The position numbers were made by a program, and so were the translations under genes. Below the pieces are notes generated by a model. It ran no database searches, was not told the origin of the DNA, and was given only the letters and a program-made list of their open reading frames with translations. DNA of 64,000 nt from Altererythrobacter sp. (GTDB lineage: Bacteria; Pseudomonadota; Alphaproteobacteria; Sphingomonadales; Sphingomonadaceae), in assembly GCA_031178065.1 (NCBI GenBank), contig JAPSJS010000011.1:1-64000 (forward strand), read 5' to 3'. Within the stretch, counting starts at the first letter, position 1, and each line of letters opens with the position of its first letter. Positions 25,029-32,482 of the stretch are shown here, piece after piece.

Positions 25029-27130
25029 GCGGCCAAGGGCTCCCTGTCCATGTCCGGCGCCGGCTGGGGAGCCTGCGCCTGCTCGTCGCCGCCGACGACT
25101 GCGATGACGTCGATCGGCTGTGCGACGGGCAGTTCGTTGATCGAAAGGACCGCGCAGCCGGGCGCGCGCAGGCGCAGCAGGCCGGCCAGCGGGCGGCGGG
25201 CGCGCGGCTGGACGATCAACGCGGGCTTGCCGGCGCCCGGCTGACGGGCGGCCAGGATCGCGGCGATGCGTTCGCCGATGGAGCGGGCGAGATCGGGCTC
25301 GATCACGACGGTGCCACTTGCCGGATCCTGCAATCCGCCGACGACCATCTCCTCCAGCTCGGCAGCGAGAGTGATGACCGGCAGGCGCTCGTCGGGCGCG
25401 CACAGGCTGCCGACCAGCATCGGGCCGAGATCGGCGCGCAGCATGTCGATCAGGCGGTCGTGATCGGTCGTCTGCTGCGCCGCCTGCGACAGGCTGCCGA
25501 GGATCGGCAGCGGATGCGCGAGCGAAATGCCGTCGGCGAGCAGCGCGCGCAGCAGGCGCGTGACGGCGGCGAGCGAGAGCGGCTGCGGCGTGATCGTCTC
25601 GACCATCTGCGCGTTGCGCTCGCGTACCATGTCGAGCAACTCGCGCACCTGATCGGGGCCGAGCAGGTCCTGCGGCCGCGCGGAGAGCAACTGGTTGACG
25701 TGCGTGGCGATGACGCTTTCGGCGTCGACCACGAGATAACCCTCGGCCACGGCGAGATCGCGCGTTGCGGCGTCTATCCACACGGCCGGGCAGCCGAAGC
25801 TCGGGTCCCGGGTCGCCTCGCCCGGAAGCAGTGCGAGCTGGCCGGCCTCGCCGGTGTCGATCGCCAGCATCCGATCGGGGCGGAGCTGGCCCGCGCCGAG
25901 CGGCGCGCCGCCTAGCGTCACGCGGTAGCGGTCGGGCGGCAGGTCGAAGCTGTCCTTGATACGGAACTGCGGGACGATGAAGCCGAACGATTGGCACAGT
26001 TGCCGCCGCAGGCCGGTGAGCCGCGCGACGAGCGGTGCGCCGCGCCTGTCATCGGCGAGATGAACCAGCCCGAAGCCGAGCTCTATCGTCACGAGCGCCT
26101 GTTCGGAGATGTCCTCGATCGCGATCCGCGTCGCGTCGGGCGCGGGTTCCGCTTCTTCGACGGGCACGAAGGCCTTGCGCCGCCTGAGCGCGCGCCAGAG
26201 CGCGAAAGCGCCGGCGGCGAGCGGCAGGAAGACCGACTGCGGCATGGCCGGGATCATGCCCATGGCCGCGAGGATGCAGCCGACCGGCAGCCAGATGCCC
26301 GGCTCGGCAAGCTGGCCGCCGATCTGTCCGGTCAGGTCACGGCTGTCCGAAACGCGGGTCACGATCACCGCCGCGGCGATCGACAGCAGCAGGGCGGGGA
26401 TCGAGGCGACGAGCGCGTCGCCGACGGCCAGCGTCACGTAGAGCTCGCCTGCCTCGCTCGCCGACAGGCCGTGCGTGGCCATGCCGAGCACGAAGCCGGC
26501 GACGATGTTGACCAGCAGGATCAGCAGCGCCGCGATCGCGTCGCCCTTCACGAACTTGCTGGCACCGTCCATCGAGCCGTAGAAGTCCGCCTCGGTCGCG
26601 ATCTCGCGGCGGCGGGCCTTGGCTTCCTCCGACGTCATCAGCCCGGCGGCGAGATCGGAGTCGATCGCCATCTGCTTGCCGGGGAGGGCGTCGAGCGTGA
26701 AGCGTGCGGATACTTCCGACACGCGGCCCGCACCCTTGGTCACCACAACCAGGTTGATGATCATCAGGATCATGAACACGAACAGCCCGACCGCGAAGCT
26801 GCCGCCGATCAGGAAGGCGCCGAAGGCCTCGATCACCTTGCCCGCCGCGGCCTCGCCCTCGTGCCCGTTCATCAGCACGACGCGGGTGGAGGCGACGTTG
26901 AGCGCCAGGCGCAGCAGCGTCGCGAACAGCAGGACGGAAGGGAAGGACGAGAAGTCGAGCGGCTTTTCCGCGTTCATCGCCGCCATCAGGACGGCGACGG
27001 AGAGCGCGATGTTGAGCACGAAGAACAAGTCGAGCATCGCCGGCGGGATCGGCACGACCATCAGCACGATGATCGTCAGGATGCCGACCGGCAGCGCCAT
27101 CGACGGCGCGAGGAAGGAGCGCCAGGTCAC
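25025..27130 (-). CDS. flhA: Flagellar export gate protein FlhA
   Basis: A 701-residue type III export gate protein. The N-terminal half has about eight membrane helices. Between them lies the conserved cytoplasmic loop SFAVGLFVFMILMIINLVVVTKGAGRVSEVSARFTLDALPGKQMAIDSDLAAGLMTSEEAKARR. The C-terminal ~350 residues form the cytoplasmic platform that docks substrates and chaperones. GTG 27130 overlaps the stop of the transglycosylase gene and the 3' end overlaps fliA, so the three genes are translationally chained. Length and motifs are normal for the family. Confidence 0.96.
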   Translation of the reverse strand: MTWRSFLAPSMALPVGILTIIVLMVVPIPPAMLDLFFVLNIALSVAVLMAAMNAEKPLDFSSFPSVLLFATLLRLALNVASTRVVLMNGHEGEAAAGKVIEAFGAFLIGGSFAVGLFVFMILMIINLVVVTKGAGRVSEVSARFTLDALPGKQMAIDSDLAAGLMTSEEAKARRREIATEADFYGSMDGASKFVKGDAIAALLILLVNIVAGFVLGMATHGLSASEAGELYVTLAVGDALVASIPALLLSIAAAVIVTRVSDSRDLTGQIGGQLAEPGIWLPVGCILAAMGMIPAMPQSVFLPLAAGAFALWRALRRRKAFVPVEEAEPAPDATRIAIEDISEQALVTIELGFGLVHLADDRRGAPLVARLTGLRRQLCQSFGFIVPQFRIKDSFDLPPDRYRVTLGGAPLGAGQLRPDRMLAIDTGEAGQLALLPGEATRDPSFGCPAVWIDAATRDLAVAEGYLVVDAESVIATHVNQLLSARPQDLLGPDQVRELLDMVRERNAQMVETITPQPLSLAAVTRLLRALLADGISLAHPLPILGSLSQAAQQTTDHDRLIDMLRADLGPMLVGSLCAPDERLPVITLAAELEEMVVGGLQDPASGTVVIEPDLARSIGERIAAILAARQPGAGKPALIVQPRARRPLAGLLRLRAPGCAVLSINELPVAQPIDVIAVVGGDEQAQAPQPAPDMDREPLAA

Positions 27131-27981
27131 AGTCCGAACGCCCTGAACTTGCCGTAGGCTTCACCCACGTGCTGCGCGGCGCGGCTATCGAGGCCGTCGG
27201 TGCCGCCGAAGGTCGTCTGCAGAGTCTCCGCCATCGAGGGCCGCGGCGCAGACCGGACGGGCTCGGAGGCGAAGGTGCTGCGTGCCTGTGTGAAGGCGGC
27301 GGCGGGCGTCGTGGGCAGATAGCCGGCGCCCGATGCCGGCGCGATGGCGCCGCCCTGCTTGGCGCCTTCGACTTTGCCGCGCACCAGGTCCATGACTTCG
27401 CCGACCGAACGCGAGCGCCCGCCCTGATAGAAGATCGCGGGGTTGGCCTGCGCAGGCTTGGGGAACAGTGCGGCGGCGGACATGAGCGGGTTGTCCTGCA
27501 GTGCGCCGAGGAAGCTCTTGGCGCCGCCCGCGCCGAGGAAATGCGCGAGGTAGAGCTCGGCATGGTCCGGCTCACGGCCCAGAAAGCCGGAGAGTTCGCC
27601 CGCGTTGTCGCGCGCGAGCTCGGCCGCCATCAGGGAGGAGACTTCGGGATCGAAGCGCAGCGCCATGATCTGCGCGCGCATTCCGGCGTCGCCGACTTTT
27701 GCGCGGCCGCCTTCCTGAACGATCGCAGCCTCCGCCCAGCCGAGCCCGTGGGTCTTGCCGTGGCGGTCGAGCGTCTCGAGCCAGGTCGAGGAGATGAACT
27801 GGTAGAGCCCCGATGCGCTCGAGGTGCGCGCCCGGGCATTGCTGTCGAGATTGGATTCGATCTTGGCCTGCGCCAGCAGGTAGTCGAAATCGACGCCGGT
27901 CGCGGCCGATGCGCGAGCGATCGATGCCCGCACGCCGTCGGGCGGCGCTGCGCTGCGCTGGACTGGTGTGAGCCCTGACAA
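27127..27981 (-). CDS. Lytic transglycosylase (SLT domain) of the flagellar cluster
   Basis: A 284-residue protein with an SLT-type lysozyme-like domain in the first ~110 residues: FDYLLAQAKIESNLDSNARARTSSASGLYQFISSTWLE, with the catalytic Glu in KIESN. No classical signal peptide is visible, so it may be exported by the flagellar apparatus itself. The start is probably TTG 27981, preceded by GGGGAT. The low-complexity C-terminal half carries no recognised domain. The FlgJ encoded at 35830 lacks the muramidase domain found in enteric FlgJ, so this protein likely provides the peptidoglycan-cutting activity needed for rod passage. That pairing is inference. Confidence 0.85.
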   Translation of the reverse strand: MSGLTPVQRSAAPPDGVRASIARASAATGVDFDYLLAQAKIESNLDSNARARTSSASGLYQFISSTWLETLDRHGKTHGLGWAEAAIVQEGGRAKVGDAGMRAQIMALRFDPEVSSLMAAELARDNAGELSGFLGREPDHAELYLAHFLGAGGAKSFLGALQDNPLMSAAALFPKPAQANPAIFYQGGRSRSVGEVMDLVRGKVEGAKQGGAIAPASGAGYLPTTPAAAFTQARSTFASEPVRSAPRPSMAETLQTTFGGTDGLDSRAAQHVGEAYGKFRAFGL

Positions 27982-28042
27982 GGTAATCCCCGGCTTGGTT
28001 GTACTCGCCAGGGTTTAAGCAAGAGGTGTGCCAATAGCGGCG

Positions 28043-28411
28043 TCAGGCGTAGTAAGGCATCTCCCGCGCCACCGAGGGGCGGCCCGCACCGTAGAGGCTG
28101 ATGCGGCCGGTGAGCGAGCCCAGGCGGGCATCGACGTTGGCGGCGATCAGGTTGCGGATCTTGCGGTTAATCTCGTTCAGTCGCGCGACGGCGTCGAGCA
28201 GACCGCGGCATTCCTCGTCCAGCGGGGCGCCATCTGGCGTACCGTGGGTCTCGCGCTCGATCGTTTCGCACAGCTCCAGCTTGCCGTCGGAGCAGGTGAG
28301 GATGGAATCGAGGTCGAGGGCGGCAAGCGCCTGCCGCTCGCTTTCGAGAAGGGCAAGCATTTGCCGGAGTGCATCGTGCAGAGTGGGGCGAAGGGGGCTG
28401 TCGGTGGTCAT
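28043..28411 (-). CDS. flgN: FlgN-like flagellar export chaperone
   Basis: A 122-residue, mostly helical protein. LRQMLALLESERQALAALDLDSILTCSDGKLELCETIE, and later LDAVARLNEINRKIRNLIAANVDARLGSL, follow the FlgN pattern of an N-terminal helical pair and a C-terminal 'N...N...l...RL' helix. FlgN escorts hook-filament junction proteins FlgK and FlgL to the export gate. Position directly after flgM, overlapping it by 4 bp, is the usual flgM-flgN order and strengthens the call. Confidence 0.82.
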   Translation of the reverse strand: MTTDSPLRPTLHDALRQMLALLESERQALAALDLDSILTCSDGKLELCETIERETHGTPDGAPLDEECRGLLDAVARLNEINRKIRNLIAANVDARLGSLTGRISLYGAGRPSVAREMPYYA

Positions 28412-28698
28412 CGCTCGTTCCTCAGCATGAAGCCCGCGGCGATCATCGCGTCGGCGGTCTTGCGCGGATCGAGCCGGTAGCGGCCCTGCTCGATCGCCTG
28501 GCGAAGTTCGGTCACGCGCTCGCGGTCGACGGGCGCTTCGGTGCCGGCAAGGCCGACGCCGGTTAGGGCGACCCCGGCGGCCTGATCGGCGTCCGTGCCG
28601 GCCGGCCGCGCGCGCTCGCCGTGCGAAACGGGCGCAGTGCCCTTCGCCCGCAGGCTGCGCAGGATGCCGTTCGGCCCGTGCATGTCGATCCGGTCCAT
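28408..28698 (-). CDS. flgM: Anti-sigma-28 factor FlgM
   Basis: A 96-residue protein whose C-terminal half matches FlgM: VDRERVTELRQAIEQGRYRLDPRKTADAMIAAGFML, including the conserved 'G.Y.id..kiA..ml' helix that contacts FliA. The N-terminal half is rich in Gly, Ala and charged residues and probably disordered, as expected for a protein exported through the flagellar channel. It holds FliA inactive until the hook is complete. It is encoded upstream of flgN and in the same strand direction as fliA. Confidence 0.88.
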   Translation of the reverse strand: MDRIDMHGPNGILRSLRAKGTAPVSHGERARPAGTDADQAAGVALTGVGLAGTEAPVDRERVTELRQAIEQGRYRLDPRKTADAMIAAGFMLRNER

Positions 28699-28727
28699 CG
28701 GTTCGCTCCGTTCGTGTACCGGAACCT

Positions 28728-28753
28728 AGGACGGCGGGGGATGGGGGAGTTTA
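28728..28753 (-). promoter_or_regulatory. Possible sigma-28 promoter of flgM-flgN
   Basis: TAAA, 14 bp, GCCGTCCT on the minus strand, 30 bp upstream of the flgM ATG. The element resembles the fliC promoter (TAAA-N15-GCCGGTCT), but the spacer is one base short and the -10 is imperfect. Confidence 0.35.
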
Positions 28754-28800
28754 AGGCGCCCGGCGAGAATTTGCCGTTCGGGCGGTCCGCTCTGACGTTT

Positions 28801-29301
28801 CTAGGGCAGTTCGACGCCGACCCGGCCGGGCTGGATCACCCGCGCGCGGATCGTGTTGCGCTTGTCGCCCGCGGGCCGGACGCGGATCCATTCTCCGACC
28901 GCGCCGCCCTCGAGCGCCTCGCCCTGACGGGACACGGTGAAACCGCTGCCCTGCACGGCGATCGAGACCGCCTCGCCTCGGGCAATCACCGGTTCGGCCT
29001 CGGCCGCAGCCTGCCCGGCCGTGACCGGCACGAACAGCCGCCAGCCGCCCGCCACCGGGCAACGCACGAGCACCGTGCTGTTGGCGCTGCCGTACCATTC
29101 GAACGCGAGCGGCATTGGACACTGGGTCAGCTTGAGTCGCCGGTCGACCGGCAGGCGCGCGCCGCCATCGGTGCCTTGCGGGGCGCCGGTAAAGCGGGCG
29201 ACCTCGCGGTCGATGCTGGCGAGGTCGTGGAAGCCGGCGGCCAGCGCCGGGGCCGCGGCGCCGAGCGCGGCGGCGAGGATTGCTGCTGGGATCAATCGCA
29301 T
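28801..29301 (-). CDS. flgA: Flagellar P-ring assembly chaperone FlgA
   Basis: A 166-residue periplasmic protein. ATG 29301 is preceded by GGAAGG and opens on a signal peptide (MRLIPAAILAAALGAAAPALA); the GTG start at 29322 in the ORF track is less likely. The C-terminal SAF-like domain shows the family's pattern VARGEAVSIAVQGSGFTVSRQGEALEGGAVGEWIRVR and ends RVIQPGRVGVELP. FlgA assists polymerisation of FlgI into the P ring. It is short compared with the 219-residue enteric protein, mainly in the N-terminal region. Confidence 0.9.
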   Translation of the reverse strand: MRLIPAAILAAALGAAAPALAAGFHDLASIDREVARFTGAPQGTDGGARLPVDRRLKLTQCPMPLAFEWYGSANSTVLVRCPVAGGWRLFVPVTAGQAAAEAEPVIARGEAVSIAVQGSGFTVSRQGEALEGGAVGEWIRVRPAGDKRNTIRARVIQPGRVGVELP

Positions 29302-29318
29302 GATGTCACCTTCCGATG

Positions 29319-29780
29319 TCACTTCTCCTGCGGCGCGCGGGACGCCGAGCGTGCCGGTGTCTCTGCAATCCCTGTGCCAGATGTGCGGCCGTCGAAGTCG
29401 AGCACCGCGATCAGCTCGCTTGCTTGTCCCGGCTCGACCACGATCCGGGCGCTGTATCCGTCCGCCCCAGCCTCGCGGGCGAGAGCGACCGCCGCAGCGG
29501 CGGCCTCGGCGTTGCCGCCGGCGACATAGTGGGCGATGATGGTGAGGCTCTGCCGCGCGTCGTGCGGCTGTTGGGCGAGCCAGTCCCGCAGCGGCGGCGC
29601 GCCCGGCGCCGCGCGGTAGATTGCGAGGGGTTCACCATGTGCCGGAACGGGGCTGCCGGCCTCGGCCGGATCGTCCGGCTCCGGCCTTTCCGCCATCGCG
29701 GCGGCCGTAACCATGAACAGGATCAGGGCGAGATCGGCGAGCGTCGTCTGCCAACCGGCGCGGGCGTTCGAGAGGATCAT
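29319..29780 (-). CDS. Short MotB/ExbD-like membrane protein of a putative second stator
   Basis: A 153-residue protein with one N-terminal membrane helix (LADLALILFMVTAAAMAE). An Asp lies at the helix start, where MotB and ExbD keep their proton-binding aspartate. The periplasmic remainder is only ~115 residues. Its segment RQSLTIIAHYVAGGNAEAAAAAVALAREAG faintly recalls the OmpA/ExbD strand-helix pattern, but I see no intact peptidoglycan-binding motif. It is translationally coupled (ATGA) to the MotA-like gene and lies in the flgA-flgM-flgN-flhA-fliA arm, well away from the canonical motAB. It probably forms a proton channel with the MotA-like partner; whether it drives the flagellum is unknown. 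Confidence 0.6.
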   Translation of the reverse strand: MILSNARAGWQTTLADLALILFMVTAAAMAERPEPDDPAEAGSPVPAHGEPLAIYRAAPGAPPLRDWLAQQPHDARQSLTIIAHYVAGGNAEAAAAAVALAREAGADGYSARIVVEPGQASELIAVLDFDGRTSGTGIAETPARSASRAPQEK

Positions 29781-30430
29781 GCGGCCACCTTGTCCGCCGC
29801 CTCGTCGGTCCGCAGCGGGATCGAGCGCTCGACCGCGGCGGCGAGCCAGTCGACCAGCTCCTGCCGCTCGCGTTCCTCGGCGTGCGCGCGCCGCGCCACT
29901 GCCGCCGCCAGCGGGGCGAAGGCGAAATTCGCCAGTACTAGGCCGTAGAGCGTGGTGATGACGGCGGTGCCGATCGAGCGGGCATAGTCGGCATCAGCCT
30001 CCGCCGCGAAGCCCCCGAGGGCGACCAGCGTTCCCGCGAGGCCGAGCACGGGCGCCAGTTCAGCCGCCTCGCCCAGAACCCGCGCGGCGGTGTCGGCGGC
30101 CGTCTGGCGCCCGGCGCGGTAGTGGGCATGCCCCTCGTGCAGCGCCTCGACCGAGCGGTGGCGGATCAGCGCTTCGCTCAGCGTGTCGAACTCGCCATCG
30201 CCGAAATAGTGCGCCTCGGCCCGGAAGATGCCGTCCTCCCCGATCTCCTGCACCTGCGCGGCGAGTTCGGCGCGGACCCGCGCGCTGTCGAACGGGCGGC
30301 CAGCGAGCCGGGCCAGCGCGCGCAGCGCCGCACGCGCGTCGCGCCAGCCGCAGCGCAGCAGGGTCGCTGCGAGCGTTCCGCCCAATACGATCGCCGCGGA
30401 AAGCGGATCGAGCAATTGCATGATGTCCAC
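29777..30430 (-). CDS. MotA/TolQ/ExbB-like proton channel protein
   Basis: About 217 residues. GTG 30430 follows AAGGAG at ideal spacing; ATG 30421 is the alternative. The ORF track's longer N-terminus is untranslated leader. It opens MQLLDPLSAAIVLGGTLAATLLRCG, close to the second helix of MotA-type proteins. A cytoplasmic domain of ~110 residues follows, then two helices with ELAPVLGLAGTLVALGGFA and SIGTAVITTLYGLVLANFAFAPLA, the conserved channel-forming pair of the MotA/ExbB family. With three predicted helices it is closer in layout to ExbB/TolQ than to four-helix MotA. It is coupled to the short MotB-like gene and divergent from flgB. Confidence 0.7.
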   Translation of the reverse strand: MDIMQLLDPLSAAIVLGGTLAATLLRCGWRDARAALRALARLAGRPFDSARVRAELAAQVQEIGEDGIFRAEAHYFGDGEFDTLSEALIRHRSVEALHEGHAHYRAGRQTAADTAARVLGEAAELAPVLGLAGTLVALGGFAAEADADYARSIGTAVITTLYGLVLANFAFAPLAAAVARRAHAEERERQELVDWLAAAVERSIPLRTDEAADKVAA

Positions 30431-30491
30431 GTGGATCTCCTTGCCACGAAAGAACGCCCTTGCCGGCGCGGGATTTAGCCCGCGGCGGACA

Positions 30492-30543
30492 TTTGCCGCT
30501 TCCGGCAAACGCTTGCCGCCATCCGCCTGCGTTTTCCGGCAAA
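30492..30543. promoter_or_regulatory. Putative FlbD enhancer site array upstream of flgB
   Basis: Inverted repeats in the pattern TTGCCG-N4-CGGCAA-N4-TTGCCG at 30493-30518, and a further CGGCAAA at 30537-30543. The array lies about 45-70 bp upstream of the sigma-54 promoter, where an activator of the FlbD type would bind. The identical triad occurs inside fliK at 49277-49302. The position, symmetry and recurrence support an enhancer; the binding protein is inferred to be the product of 42386-43648. Confidence 0.6.
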
Positions 30544-30561
30544 CGTCCTGATCGCGGGGAG

Positions 30562-30577
30562 TTGGCACGCTCTTTGC
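30562..30577 (+). promoter_or_regulatory. Sigma-54 promoter of the flgB operon
   Basis: TTGGCACGCTCTTTGCT matches the -24/-12 consensus (TGGCACG-N4-TTGCW) essentially perfectly. It lies 34 bp upstream of the flgB ATG. An RpoN-dependent activator gene is in the same cluster. Confidence 0.88.
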
Positions 30578-30610
30578 TCCACCAGGCCCGAACACGTCTG
30601 GAGGACTGTC

Positions 30611-30958
30611 ATGAGCAACGGCCTATTCGGCATTCACGGTGCGGCGCTGGAGATCAGGGCGCAGCGCATGGGCATGCTCGGATCGAACATCGCCAATGCG
30701 GCGACGCCCGGGTACAAAGCGCGCGACGTCGATTTCGCCGCCGCGCTCGAAGCCCGTCTGGGCGGCGCGGAAGGCGAGCAGGCGGTCGGTTCAGCGACCC
30801 GTTACCGCGTCCCGACGATGCCCAGCCTCGACGGCAACACGGTCGAGATGGCGACCGAGCAGACCGCCTTCGCCGAGAACGCCGTCGCCTATACCGCGAC
30901 TCTCGGGTTCCTGCGCGGACGGGTCGAGACCCTCACGCGCGCGATCAAGGGCGAGTGA
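30611..30958 (+). CDS. flgB: Flagellar proximal rod protein FlgB
   Basis: A 115-residue rod subunit with the conserved N-terminal motif RMGMLGSNIANAATPGYKARDVDFAAAL and a C-terminal helix (FAENAVAYTATLGFLRGRVETLTRAIKGE) of the rod/hook family. FlgB forms the base of the rod in the periplasm after export through the type III gate. It is the first gene of the flgBCDEFGHIJKL-motAB operon, directly after the sigma-54 promoter. It is slightly shorter than the enteric protein (138 residues). Confidence 0.93.
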   Translation: MSNGLFGIHGAALEIRAQRMGMLGSNIANAATPGYKARDVDFAAALEARLGGAEGEQAVGSATRYRVPTMPSLDGNTVEMATEQTAFAENAVAYTATLGFLRGRVETLTRAIKGE

Positions 30959-30960
30959 CG

Positions 30961-31365
30961 ATGCCGGGCCCGATGACTCTCTTCGACCTCGGCCAGCGCG
31001 CCATGTCTGCACAGCTCGTGCGGATGAACGCGGCGGCTTCCAACCTCGCCAACGCGGGCAGCGTCGCCGCCAGCGAGGAGCAGGCCTATCGCCCGCTGCG
31101 CCCGGTCTTCGCGGAGCACCTCGACACTGCGACCGGCATGAGCACGGTGCGCGTCGACGGCGTCTATCGCGCGGACGTCGCACCGGTCCGCCGGCACGAG
31201 CCGGGCCATCCGCTGGCCGACGCGAACGGCGACGTCTGGGCCAGCCCGGTCGATGAGAACGCCGAGATGGTCGAGATGCTCGAAGCCTCGCGCCAGTACC
31301 AGAACATGGTCGAGGCGCTCTCCACCGCCAAGCAACTGATGCTCGACACGATGAGGATGAAATGA
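30961..31365 (+). CDS. flgC: Flagellar proximal rod protein FlgC
   Basis: A 134-residue rod subunit. ATG 30961 lies two bases after flgB and gives MPGPMTLFDLGQRAMSAQLVRMNAAASNLANAGSVAASEEQAYR, the standard FlgC opening. The C-terminus DENAEMVEMLEASRQYQNMVEALSTAKQLMLDTMRM is equally typical. Length equals that of the enteric protein. The larger ORF in the track is the same frame extended through flgB and should be ignored. Confidence 0.94.
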   Translation: MPGPMTLFDLGQRAMSAQLVRMNAAASNLANAGSVAASEEQAYRPLRPVFAEHLDTATGMSTVRVDGVYRADVAPVRRHEPGHPLADANGDVWASPVDENAEMVEMLEASRQYQNMVEALSTAKQLMLDTMRMK

Positions 31366-31646
31366 CCGTAACAGCGACTTCCGGCGCCGCGCAGACCGCG
31401 GCGGGCACCGCCACGACCGGGCGCGACTACGCGACGCTCGGCCAGGCCGATTTCCTCCGCCTGCTGACCGTGCAGGTGCAGCAGCAGGACCCCTTCGACC
31501 CGGTCGATAACAAGGAGATGCTGGCGCAGATGGCGCAGTTCTCGTCGCTGTCCGGGATCACCGAGATGAACGCGACGCTGCAGCAGATTGCCGAAAAGCT
31601 CGACGCTCTCGCGGCCGCGCAGGCGGCCGCCACCCCCACCGAATGA
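31362..31646 (+). CDS. flgD: Flagellar hook scaffold protein FlgD, minimal form
   Basis: Only 94 residues, yet it holds the conserved FlgD N-terminal core: DFLRLLTVQVQQQDPFDPVDNKEMLAQMAQFSSLSGITEMNATLQQI. The C-terminal Tudor/Ig-like domains of the ~230-residue enteric hook cap are missing. The stop codon is followed directly by a good SD and flgE, with no frameshifted remnant, so the short form looks natural rather than a truncation. It overlaps flgC by 4 bp. It caps the growing hook and permits FlgE polymerisation. Confidence 0.88.
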   Translation: MTVTATSGAAQTAAGTATTGRDYATLGQADFLRLLTVQVQQQDPFDPVDNKEMLAQMAQFSSLSGITEMNATLQQIAEKLDALAAAQAAATPTE

Positions 31647-31665
31647 CGCACAGGAGTACGGACCC

Positions 31666-32478
31666 ATGTCTTTCTACACTTCGCTGAACGGGATGAAGAA
31701 CGCCCAGACGGACCTGGGCGTCATCGCCCACAACATCGCCAACGTCGAAACCAATGGGTTCAAGAAGGGCAGTACCCAGTTCGCCGACATCGTCGCCGGA
31801 TCGGCCCAGACCAATCCGCGGATGGTCAAGGGCATCGGTGCGACGCTGGAGGCGATCACGCAGAACTTCGCGCTCGGCCCGATCGAGCAGACCGGCGGCG
31901 CGCTCGACGTGGCGATCACCGGCGACGGCTTCTTCGCCATGAAATCGGCGGAAAGCGGCAAAACGGTCTATACCCGCAACGGTGCGTTCGGGACCGACGA
32001 GAACGGCTTCATCACCGACGGCGGCGTCAACCGCCTGCAGATCTTCCCGACCGATGCCGACGGGGTCATCACCTCGAATAATCCGGCCGACGCACAAGTC
32101 GCCGCGACCAATGCCGCGGGCGCCGAGTTCGTGGGCGTCGTGATCGGCGAGGACGGGGTCGTCTCGGCCTCCTACGCCGATGGTTCGGTCGAGGCGGTCG
32201 GCAGCATCGCGCTCGCCTCGTTCATCACCCCGACCGGGCTCAAGCAGATTGGCTCGTCCAACTGGGAATCGACCGGCCTTTCGGGTGAGGCCAAGTACGG
32301 CTCGCCGGGCACCGGCCAGTACGGCTCGCTGCTCTCGGGCGCGGTCGAGCGCTCCAACGTGGACATTGCCGAGGAACTCGTCGGCCTGATCACCGCGCAG
32401 CGCAACTTCCAGGCGAATGCCAAGGCGATCGATACCGCGACCCAGATCTCGCAGACGGTCATCAACCTGAGGACCTGA
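31666..32478 (+). CDS. flgE: Flagellar hook protein FlgE, short form
   Basis: A 270-residue hook subunit from ATG 31666 (MSFYTSLNGMKNAQTDLGVIAHNIANVETNGFKKG). The N-terminal D0 motif, the central GDGFFAMKSAESGKTVYTRNGAFGTDENG segment, and the C-terminal VERSNVDIAEELVGLITAQRNFQANAKAI are all present. At 270 residues, against about 400 in enterics, the outer D2 domain is largely lost, so the hook surface should be slim. The ORF track start at 31588 adds residues from flgD in another frame. It lies 19 bp after flgD. Confidence 0.9.
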   Translation: MSFYTSLNGMKNAQTDLGVIAHNIANVETNGFKKGSTQFADIVAGSAQTNPRMVKGIGATLEAITQNFALGPIEQTGGALDVAITGDGFFAMKSAESGKTVYTRNGAFGTDENGFITDGGVNRLQIFPTDADGVITSNNPADAQVAATNAAGAEFVGVVIGEDGVVSASYADGSVEAVGSIALASFITPTGLKQIGSSNWESTGLSGEAKYGSPGTGQYGSLLSGAVERSNVDIAEELVGLITAQRNFQANAKAIDTATQISQTVINLRT

Positions 32479-32482
32479 TCCG

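Noticed and set aside
30440-30490. Sigma-28 or sigma-54 promoter for the MotA-like operon on the minus strand
   Set aside because: TAAA-N15-GGCGTTCT matches only half of the -10 and no GG-N10-GC pair of sigma-54 type is found; too weak to annotate.
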